Shown: in pieces, positions 54,601-61,465 of the stretch | How the letters are laid out: each line of letters begins with the position of its first letter | Position numbering within the stretch: position 1 is the stretch's first letter | Origin: Prolixibacteraceae bacterium | GTDB lineage: Bacteria; Bacteroidota; Bacteroidia; Bacteroidales; Prolixibacteraceae | Assembly: GCA_019459525.1 (NCBI GenBank) | Contig: JAIBEY010000017.1 | Location: forward strand, 1-64,000 | Direction: 5' to 3' | Length of the DNA: 64,000 nucleotides | The notes under the pieces: model-generated | Databases searched by the model: none | The model's input: only the letters and a program-made list of their open reading frames with translations | Told to the model about the DNA's origin: nothing | Made by a program: the position numbers and the translations under genes

Positions 54601-55080
54601 CCTGAAATTACCTATGGATTGGGCATTTCGTTGACCTATAAAGGGTTTGATTTTTCAGTGTTGCTTCAGGGAGCTGACCGTGTATCGTTCTTTGCCTCAC
54701 CAACTCCATTTATTGAAGCATATAAACGAAATGTATGGAAATACATTGAAGAAAGCAGGTGGACACCCCAAAACCAGGACATCAATGCGACATTCCCCCG
54801 GCTCTCCATCGGATCAGGGAATGGCGGTAACTATCTAAATTCCAGCCATTGGCTTCGTGATGGCAGTTACATCCGTTTAAAACAACTGGAATTGGGTTAT
54901 TCATTACCTAAACACGTATTGCAGAAAATAAATATCAAAGGAGCCCGGGTATATACAAACGGGTTAAACTTACTCACTATCTCCAGTTTTAAATGGTGGG
55001 ATCCCGAAGCCAGAAACAGTACAGGTATGTTCTACCCTGCGCAGCAAGTGGTTAACCTTGGTTTAGATATTAACTTTTAA
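51640..55080 (+). CDS. SusC/RagA-like TonB-linked outer-membrane transducer of block 2
   Basis: 1146 residues: signal peptide (hydrophobic stretch of about 25-42), STN domain (about 48-120), regulatory Ig-like domain (about 139-220), plug opening with DVDEVVVVGYGT and VNTFAGNSTPLVLVDGV, and a large barrel with a conserved aromatic C-terminus. The STN domain makes it a signalling receptor for the adjacent FecR/ECF pair. The SusD gene follows after 11 bp. Part of its regulatory domain is nearly identical at DNA level to that of the block-1 SusC. Confidence 0.95.
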   Translation: MKKTLIEGLPFRDRSNLILRKMKLTTLFSFLLFLSSWGTSLSQTTKLSLHLKNVPVKEFIQQIEDQTDFYFLYQDDVFTEGQRVTIRTKDASIESILQELADQASIQCQIIDLQIVLLPKGKHNTPEAIESVLASHALQKKEVSGTVKDRNGLPIPGVSVVVKGTNVGIITDSDGKFTLQVAMDAKTLAFSFVGMKTLEIDLKNQKIIDVVMEDESTDVDEVVVVGYGTQKKASVIGSVDRVEIKQLKQPSRTISSSLAGRLAGIISVQSSGEPGYDEASFWIRGVNTFAGNSTPLVLVDGVQRSMDNIDPEEIADFTILKDATATAIYGVRGANGVVLITTKRGTSKKPSVNFKVENSFTRPLQLPEFVDGPTYMRLHNEANRNMGQIPLFSEDQIQNTEKGTDPYYYPNVNWMDELISPMATGQRSTLNVSGGTETVRYFVSGAFLNQNGMWKRFQENSYNNNTNLKRYNFRTNIDMDITKTTVVSLQIAGILEDRNYPGESAGTIFTWMLDTPPTKFPLRYPDSKKIAGIPYGQGRNPYQLLAYSGYSTEHHATMQANINLNQDLNFITKGLRLRGTFAFDSYTNANIKRAMSPRPYLIVPFGYDTEGNPILKDENGNYKYVDQEPSSASYSFNLNRTIPTPYTDRSIYIESSINYNRAFGRHDLGAMVLYNQGDKSYPTVGDIYESVSKRNQGVTGRATYAWSGRYFAEFNFGYNGSENFAKGKRMGYFPSYAIGWEPTKENFMGPISRYIQYMKIKLSHGKVGNDQISGKRFAYITRVASTSTNVGFGTNNGYGYGSGGGVNITYFGNMDASWEVATKSDLGLEINFLNHFKLQTDLFYENRTDIWTELAYVPDMFGYSQKPYGNVGEMENKGIDGFLEYSRQINKDWAINLKGTYTFAQNKVLATGDEKPKEAYQSKIGQPLNRMFGYLSEGLFLDEAEILNSPDQSSLGIAKPGDMKFKDVNGDGKIDPNDQVYMGYSNIPEITYGLGISLTYKGFDFSVLLQGADRVSFFASPTPFIEAYKRNVWKYIEESRWTPQNQDINATFPRLSIGSGNGGNYLNSSHWLRDGSYIRLKQLELGYSLPKHVLQKINIKGARVYTNGLNLLTISSFKWWDPEARNSTGMFYPAQQVVNLGLDINF
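52054..52135 (+). repeat. Near-identical 82-nt patch shared with the first susC gene
   Basis: Partner of 44434-44515, with 77 of 82 bases identical. See that entry. Confidence 0.85.
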
Positions 55081-55091
55081 TTTTTACTGAA

Positions 55092-56978
55092 ATGAACAAA
55101 GCAATTATATTTCTGCTGGTTCTGGCAATTACCGGACTGGCATCATGCTCAAAATATCTGGATCAGATTCCTGATGAAACATTAAAAGAAAGAAACCTGT
55201 TTGATTCGAAAGACGACATGATTAAGGTCTTAACCCAGGTTTACGCCTATTACGAAAACCCGATTGAATTTAGGGATAACATTGGGATGGCGTCTGATGA
55301 GGCAGACTACAACTGGAGCAATTATTCTCCAAATTACAAAGACAATGGGGCCTATTCCCCTTCAAACCCCATATATGACCGCTGGGGCGGAACCTACCAG
55401 AGCATTCGTACCGCACTTTATTTTCTGAACCGGATTGATGAATGTAAAGATGAAAAACTCACCGAACAGGAACGGACCTGGTGGAAAGGTGAAGCTGAAT
55501 TCCTGATTGCCTACTATTATTTCCAGCTCCTTACCAATTATGGCCCGGTGCCAATTGTCGATAAGGTTTACAGCGAAACCGAAATGATTGAACTGCTCAA
55601 AACCGGAGTCCCCCGGAATTCATTTAACGATGTGGTCAAATATATCGATGGAATGCTGGTAAAAGCGGCAGAAAAACTGGATCCTATTTATGCCATCCCC
55701 GACCGGGCAGGCCGGGCCAATATCACTTCAGCAAAATTTCTCCGCTCGCGCCTGATGCTTTATGCCGCAAGCCCTCTTTATAATGGGATGCAAATACCCG
55801 GCGGAAAAAAATTATTGGCAGACATGATGATTAAAGACAACAAAGGCGATAACCTGCTAAATGATAATTTCGACGCTGAAAAATGGAAAACCGCTATGAC
55901 TGTTACCGAAGATGCCATTGATTTTGCAAATAAAAATTACTTTCTGATGATGGAAGGCGTTGCAACAGGCAGAGACCAGGGATTATACCGGTACAAACGA
56001 TTGTTTACCTATCCCCGTGGTGGCGAACCCAATAAGGAAAACATTTTCTACAAGCAAAATTACGGGACCGGCGATTTTAACTCCCATGCCCTGCCAATCA
56101 GTTGGTCGAGATATACCGGAGTGTGCCCAACGATGGAGCATGTTTCTGAGTATTTTATGGCCAATGGATTAATGCCGGAAGACGATCCTGAATATATGGC
56201 TGCAACAGGTTTTGAGCCTTACGAAAAAGATGGATTTAACGTTAATCTGTACAAAAAATTCAAAAAACGCGATCCACGCTTCTATGCCAATATACTTTTC
56301 CCCGAACAATATTCTTACGCCATGCTTGATGCGAATACGGAAAAATTTGATGCCAAATGGGCTGGCGATACCGACAATAAACTCTTGTATTTCCGTCCGT
56401 ATTATTCAGGTCAGGACGGCTTCAAGTTAAAACCAGGCCGCGATTTTTGCACCACCGGATTCCTGTGCATCAAATACATGCCTGTTACCGGAAGCAAATC
56501 AAACCAGGGCGACAACGGAATTAGCATCTTCAGATACACCGAATTGTTGCTGAACTATATTGAAGCAGCAACCGAATATGCCATTGCCAAAGGACAAGAT
56601 CCGTTTACCACTTATCCAAAAATTCAACTTTACTGGGACCATATTCGGAGTAGGGTTGGAATTCCTTCGGTAATAGAAGCTTACCAGAAAGCCGGTATCG
56701 CCATTACTCCTTCCAAGGCGCGTGAGTTAGTTCATCGGGAACGAAATGTTGAACTGGCATTTGAGGGGCATCGCTATTTTGACAACAGAAGATGGTTAAT
56801 CGCTGAAAATGAAGGCGGGCCAAAGCACGGATTTAACATCCAGAAAGATGGAAACGATTTCTGGGATCCGACTTACGTATTCGAAACAAGGTATTGGGAT
56901 CAGAAAATGTATTTCAACGCCATTCCCCAGGTTGAGCTGAACAAAAACATTGGCCTTACACAAAATCCAAGATGGTAA
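55092..56978 (+). CDS. SusD/RagB-like glycan-binding lipoprotein of block 2
   Basis: 628 residues with lipobox GLASC at about residue 19. It has the SusD N-terminal segment (KYLDQIPDETLKERNLFDSKDDMIK) and the C-terminal RagB/SusD domain with RERNVELAFEGHRYFDNRRW. It forms the surface cap of the upstream SusC barrel. It is followed 22 bp later by a discoidin-type lipoprotein gene, so the block extends further than block 1. Confidence 0.95.
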   Translation: MNKAIIFLLVLAITGLASCSKYLDQIPDETLKERNLFDSKDDMIKVLTQVYAYYENPIEFRDNIGMASDEADYNWSNYSPNYKDNGAYSPSNPIYDRWGGTYQSIRTALYFLNRIDECKDEKLTEQERTWWKGEAEFLIAYYYFQLLTNYGPVPIVDKVYSETEMIELLKTGVPRNSFNDVVKYIDGMLVKAAEKLDPIYAIPDRAGRANITSAKFLRSRLMLYAASPLYNGMQIPGGKKLLADMMIKDNKGDNLLNDNFDAEKWKTAMTVTEDAIDFANKNYFLMMEGVATGRDQGLYRYKRLFTYPRGGEPNKENIFYKQNYGTGDFNSHALPISWSRYTGVCPTMEHVSEYFMANGLMPEDDPEYMAATGFEPYEKDGFNVNLYKKFKKRDPRFYANILFPEQYSYAMLDANTEKFDAKWAGDTDNKLLYFRPYYSGQDGFKLKPGRDFCTTGFLCIKYMPVTGSKSNQGDNGISIFRYTELLLNYIEAATEYAIAKGQDPFTTYPKIQLYWDHIRSRVGIPSVIEAYQKAGIAITPSKARELVHRERNVELAFEGHRYFDNRRWLIAENEGGPKHGFNIQKDGNDFWDPTYVFETRYWDQKMYFNAIPQVELNKNIGLTQNPRW

Positions 56979-57000
56979 CAATTAGTAATTTAGAAATCTT

Positions 57001-58089
57001 ATGAAAACAAAATTAATCTATATTCTTTTTGCCCTTTTGCCCTTCCTGTTCGGTATATCCTCATGCAAGGAAGACGATGGCGATACAACACCCCCAAGCC
57101 CTGTTGACAATATTGTAATCACTCCGGATTTTGGCGGATTTAAATTGTCCTGGCAGAATCCGACCGACGTTGATTTCCGCTATGTGGATCTTTCGTACAC
57201 CGACGCTTTAGGAAATCTATGGAGTAAAAAAATCAGTCAATACGGGAACAGCACCCAGGTTGCGGGTTTGACTGAAGAAAAAGATTACACGTTCAATTTG
57301 GTCAGTTACGACAAATCGGGCAACGCCTCCGGAACAAAAACAATTAGCGGGAAGTGCAAAACGCCACCGTTTTTAGTTATTGCCCAAGAGTTGGTGGTAA
57401 ACCCCGACTTTGGTGGGATCAATGTAAAATGGGGTAATACCTGCGGGAAACAAGTGGCTGTAATGGTCCAATATAAAGACAACAACGGGGCAAAACAAGT
57501 ACAAACCACAGTTTCAAACAAACCAAATGATGTACTTTTTGTGTCAGGGTTGCAGGCTAAATCTCAGGTTTTCAAAATCACTGTTTCCGATTCAATAGGC
57601 AATGCCGGGCCAACAAAAGATTTTAACTTAACCCCGCTTGCCGAAAGCCTGATTGAAAAAAACGGCTGGGAAGTTGTAAGTTTTTCTTCAGAAGAAGCTT
57701 CGGGCGAAGGTACATCAAACGGAAGGGTTATCCATGCCATCGATGGTAACATTAACTCATTCTGGCATTCTCAATGGGCTGGCGGAACACCCCCGTATCC
57801 GCACTGGTTTATCATCAACATGAACCAGACGGTAACGATCAGCCGTTTCGAATGTTACCGGAGACAAGGTGATTCCGGCGGTCCTGATAAAATCAAGTTT
57901 TACACCAGTATGGATGGTCAAACCTGGACCGATCTGGGTGAAAACGCATTTAACCGGAATGTCAATACGGCCCAGAGCTACCGGATTTCTTCGAACCCGG
58001 AGGCTCGTTACTTTAAATTTGAAGCCACCGCCGGCCCCAATACATTCTCTCATTTAGGGGAGATCAATGTCTTCGGATCGGCCAAATAG
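57001..58089 (+). CDS. Surface lipoprotein with Fn3-like repeats and discoidin (F5/8C) domain
   Basis: 362 residues with lipobox SSC at about residue 22. Two fibronectin-III-like repeats follow (about 33-120 and 125-210; both contain a VxPDFGG segment, as in DUF4959/DUF5126 proteins of glycan loci). A C-terminal discoidin/DUF5000-like domain (about 235-360) has GNINSFWHSQW, HWFIINMNQTVTISRFECYRR and YFKFEA. It probably binds galactose- or GalNAc-type sugars as a surface glycan-binding accessory. It closes the block-2 transcript, with a terminator 50 bp downstream. Confidence 0.85.
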   Translation: MKTKLIYILFALLPFLFGISSCKEDDGDTTPPSPVDNIVITPDFGGFKLSWQNPTDVDFRYVDLSYTDALGNLWSKKISQYGNSTQVAGLTEEKDYTFNLVSYDKSGNASGTKTISGKCKTPPFLVIAQELVVNPDFGGINVKWGNTCGKQVAVMVQYKDNNGAKQVQTTVSNKPNDVLFVSGLQAKSQVFKITVSDSIGNAGPTKDFNLTPLAESLIEKNGWEVVSFSSEEASGEGTSNGRVIHAIDGNINSFWHSQWAGGTPPYPHWFIINMNQTVTISRFECYRRQGDSGGPDKIKFYTSMDGQTWTDLGENAFNRNVNTAQSYRISSNPEARYFKFEATAGPNTFSHLGEINVFGSAK

Positions 58090-58138
58090 CCAATTATCCA
58101 TATAGCTTCACTACCTGATTTAGTTTCAGCAATATTTT

Positions 58139-58174
58139 GGATGGGGAACCCGGTTACGGTTCTCCATCCTTTTT
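58139..58174 (+). terminator. Terminator of the second SusCD block
   Basis: A 12-bp stem with one G-U pair (58139-58150 with 58158-58169, arm GGATGGGGAACC) has a 7-nt loop and is followed by five T residues. It separates the lipoprotein gene from the GH109-like gene. Confidence 0.85.
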
Positions 58175-58346
58175 GTGCAAACATCGAACTCCGGATAAAA
58201 AGAAAAACATTGAAGCGATAATCCCGATTTTGATCATTGTTTGTTTCGAAAATTGAAATAAAATTGCACCTTTCGGATATAAAACAGTAGATCTTACAAG
58301 CTGAAACCTAAAGATTCATATACAATAAACTATTAAACCAACACAA

Positions 58347-59798
58347 ATGGCATCAAACAGAAGGGATTTTCTCCGAAACACGTTATTGGGAACCGGTATG
58401 CTGGCAACCGGACTGGCTGGCCATGCAGCATCTGCCAATGCAGAAACAAGCGCCGGGCGGAAAGGTAAAAATCAGAAACAGCGTTTCAACATGTGCGGTT
58501 ATGCTGCACCCAAACTCGACAAAGTACGAATTGGTTTTGTTGGTTTGGGTATGCGTGGCCCGGGTGCTGTAGAGCGAATGTCGTACATCGACGGAGTTGA
58601 AATTGTAGGCTTGTGCGATCAATATGACGACCGTGTTGAAGCCATGCAAAAGTTACTTGAAAAACAGGGGCTTCCCCGTGCCAAATCGTACTCCGGATCG
58701 AAAGACGCATGGAAAACCATGTGCGAAAACCCGGATATCGACCTGATCTACATCACCACGCCTTGGTCATTGCACACCCCGATGGCTGTTTATGCCATGG
58801 AGCACGGAAAACATGCGGCCACTGAAGTTCCGGCGGCGGTCACCATCGACGAATGCTGGCAACTGGTTGAAACTTCGGAGCGCACCCAAAAACATTGTAT
58901 GATGCTCGAAAACTGTTGTTACGACTTTTTCGAACTGCTGACACTGAATATGGCCCGTCAAGGCTTTTTTGGCGAAATTATTCATGGTGAAGGCGCATAC
59001 ATTCACGACCTGCGCAGCCTGAATTTTGCAAAAGAAGGCGGGTATGCTGAAATGTGGCGCCTGAAAGAAAATTACAGAAACGGAAACCTCTATCCGACAC
59101 ATGGGCTGGGCCCTATCTGCCAAATCATGGACATTAACCGTGGCGACCAGATGGAATACCTGAGCTCGATGTCGTCAGCCGATTTCCATATGGCGGCCAT
59201 GGCTAAAGAATTAGCCGCCAAAGACAGTTTCTTCAGCGAATTTGATGGCAAGTCGTTCCGCGGAAATATGAACACAACCACCGTTAAAACATACAAAGGC
59301 CGCACGATCATGATTCAGCATGACGTTAGCAGCCCTCGCCCCTACTCACGTATCCATTTGGTAAGCGGGTCGAAAGGAGTTGCCTGTAAATGGCCAGACC
59401 CGGCAAGGATTGCAACCGGTCACAGTTGGTTAAAAGATGAAGAAATGAAATCTCTGGAAGAAAAATATACGCCCGAAATCGTGAAACGGATTGGCGAAAT
59501 GGCTAAAAAAGTAGGTGGTCACGGCGGAATGGACTTTATGATGGACTGGCGGCTGATCGACTGCCTGCGCAACGGGTTGCCACTCGATCAGGATGTTTAC
59601 GATGCTGCACTTTGGAGCGCCATTGCACCGCTGAGCGAAAAATCGGTAGCTAACCGATCCAATTCGGTTGATATTCCCGATTTTACCTGTGGTTCGTGGA
59701 AAACCAATACTCCGGTTGAACTGACACTAAAAGGAGGAGGGACAACGGGGGTAAAAGCCTCGAAAAAAACAGAATCTGACAAACAATTAGGAATTTAG
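58347..59798 (+). CDS. Tat-exported GH109-like enzyme (NAD-dependent alpha-N-acetylgalactosaminidase family)
   Basis: 483 residues. It has a twin-arginine signal (RRDFLRN, hydrophobic stretch to about residue 32), then a Gfo/Idh/MocA-fold enzyme with NAD loop VGLGMRGPG and the GH109 markers ATEVPAAVTIDE, MLENCCYDFFE, THGLGPICQ and GGHGGMDFMMDW around His392. GH109 enzymes remove terminal alpha-GalNAc by a redox-assisted NAD mechanism, often from host or mucin-type glycans. It sits after block 2 but behind a terminator, so it has its own promoter. Other Gfo/Idh activities cannot be excluded. Confidence 0.85.
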   Translation: MASNRRDFLRNTLLGTGMLATGLAGHAASANAETSAGRKGKNQKQRFNMCGYAAPKLDKVRIGFVGLGMRGPGAVERMSYIDGVEIVGLCDQYDDRVEAMQKLLEKQGLPRAKSYSGSKDAWKTMCENPDIDLIYITTPWSLHTPMAVYAMEHGKHAATEVPAAVTIDECWQLVETSERTQKHCMMLENCCYDFFELLTLNMARQGFFGEIIHGEGAYIHDLRSLNFAKEGGYAEMWRLKENYRNGNLYPTHGLGPICQIMDINRGDQMEYLSSMSSADFHMAAMAKELAAKDSFFSEFDGKSFRGNMNTTTVKTYKGRTIMIQHDVSSPRPYSRIHLVSGSKGVACKWPDPARIATGHSWLKDEEMKSLEEKYTPEIVKRIGEMAKKVGGHGGMDFMMDWRLIDCLRNGLPLDQDVYDAALWSAIAPLSEKSVANRSNSVDIPDFTCGSWKTNTPVELTLKGGGTTGVKASKKTESDKQLGI

Positions 59799-59807
59799 TT
59801 TATAAAA

Positions 59808-59840
59808 AAGAGGCTGAACACCATGCGGGTTCAGCCTCTT
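59808..59840 (-). terminator. Terminator between GH109-like and third susD genes
   Basis: A perfect 12-bp stem (AAGAGGCTGAAC at 59808-59819 with 59829-59840) has a 9-nt loop. The T-tract is on the minus-strand side, so it chiefly terminates the susD transcript. It can also block + strand transcription. Confidence 0.8.
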
Positions 59841-59875
59841 AAATTTATGGGTTTGCTTATGCGAAAGCCTAAGTA

Positions 59876-61453
59876 TTAAAAATTAGCTTTACCGGTATCC
59901 CACCATAAACGGGTAGCAATATCGTCTTTAGCTCCGGTTCCCATTTTAGCAACAGCATCAGCAACACCTGCGGTGTTACCTGTTCTTTCTGCATTCACGA
60001 AAGGCATACGTTTGATCCATTCGTTGGCAGGAATAATTCCCCAATCGGCATTACTGTCATTCTTATAAACATTGGGGATTTTGGGATAACCTGTTCTGCG
60101 GAAATCAGCCCATGGTTCGTTCGGATTGAAGAATCCGGCAATCCATTTTTGGGTAATGATTTTTTCAAGCTTTAATTCTTTTGAATCAGCTTCGTTCCAT
60201 TTAACTGTAACCGTTGAACGGGAAATAAAATCATTCACTGCTCCGGTAGCTTTCGGATCGTTGTAGTCAATTGGTTTGCTTGTATCGTCGGCCAAATAAG
60301 CATCAACACCACCGGCACCCCAGTCAGCAAAAGATAATTTAATACCATTTTCATAATTGGTTTTGGCATCGCCTGCACCAGCCCAACCTCTCAGGCTAGC
60401 TTCAGCAAGGTCGAAATACACTTCAGATGCGGCAAGATAATTCCGTTTGGTTATCGTTTTGAAGCTTTCGTTGATCATCGAGAAATTAGAATGGTCGTCT
60501 TTCGCAACCAAAGACGCGCCATTACGAATTCCTTTGTATGGGAATTCAGGATGGTCAGAATACAATGAAGCATCGGTTGCTGGCTGGAAAAACTTGGAAA
60601 TACGGTTGTCTTTCAATCCAACCAGGAACGATTCCATTCCGGCAGACATACGGGTATCGCCCCACTCAAAACAGATGATAGACAAATACAATTTACCTCC
60701 ATAAAGAGAAACTGCGAAATTATCAGCATTGGTTAAAATCAAACCAGCAGGATCGCTAATCGCCTTTTCGCCCTGGGTTTTTGCCAGTTCAGGAGCAACT
60801 TTTGAAATACGGATAGCTAAACGTAAACGCATGGAGTTAACAAGTTTCGCCCATAGTTTTACATCTCCGCCATAGCTGGCATCAAATTTCTTCATCCCTG
60901 CATAATCCTTATTGGCAGCGAATACGGCCTGAATTTCGTCAAGCTGGCTGAAGAACTTATTGTATAATTCTGCTTCACTATCGTATTTAATAGTCGATTC
61001 GGTTGATCCGTAATTGGAGTAGATTACTGGCCCGTGATAGGTAGTAAGCCTGGACATTCCAAGAATTTGGATCAGCTTTGCCCATGAAGAGAAGACCGTA
61101 TAACCACCTTCGTCAGCTTTTTCAATTACCCTTCTTGCAGGCGCCATTAAACTACCATAAATGCGGTCCCAGTAGGTGTTCCACCGAATGTAGTAGGTTG
61201 TATTATTAACCCCGCTGGCAAATGGTGTTGGGGTTGCCATGTAGTCGGCAAACGATTCTGCTGCCAGGTTTTCTTCAATCTGATGGCCAAAAATATTACC
61301 CAGCATAGAAGGGTAAAAAGCGCCGATGTGGTTAAAGTCCTGTTTCAGCGATTCGTCGCTTATTTCGTAAGGATTTTTATTTGCCTCTTCAAATTGATCG
61401 GTACATGCATTCGCAAAGAATGCTACCATTAATAAGAATATGATTTTTTTCAT
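59876..61453 (-). CDS. SusD-like lipoprotein (SusD-like_2 type) of the third pair
   Basis: 525 residues with lipobox FANAC at about residue 17. The layout (TDQFEEANKNPYEISDESL start, AAESFADYMATPTPF, long helical middle, closing KIITQKWIAGFFNPNEPWADFRRTGYP) is that of the shorter SusD/RagB subfamily (PF12771), different from the two + strand SusD proteins. It lies 12 bp downstream of its SusC gene and forms the third uptake pair. Confidence 0.93.
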   Translation of the reverse strand: MKKIIFLLMVAFFANACTDQFEEANKNPYEISDESLKQDFNHIGAFYPSMLGNIFGHQIEENLAAESFADYMATPTPFASGVNNTTYYIRWNTYWDRIYGSLMAPARRVIEKADEGGYTVFSSWAKLIQILGMSRLTTYHGPVIYSNYGSTESTIKYDSEAELYNKFFSQLDEIQAVFAANKDYAGMKKFDASYGGDVKLWAKLVNSMRLRLAIRISKVAPELAKTQGEKAISDPAGLILTNADNFAVSLYGGKLYLSIICFEWGDTRMSAGMESFLVGLKDNRISKFFQPATDASLYSDHPEFPYKGIRNGASLVAKDDHSNFSMINESFKTITKRNYLAASEVYFDLAEASLRGWAGAGDAKTNYENGIKLSFADWGAGGVDAYLADDTSKPIDYNDPKATGAVNDFISRSTVTVKWNEADSKELKLEKIITQKWIAGFFNPNEPWADFRRTGYPKIPNVYKNDSNADWGIIPANEWIKRMPFVNAERTGNTAGVADAVAKMGTGAKDDIATRLWWDTGKANF

Positions 61454-61465
61454 GGTATCAATGTA

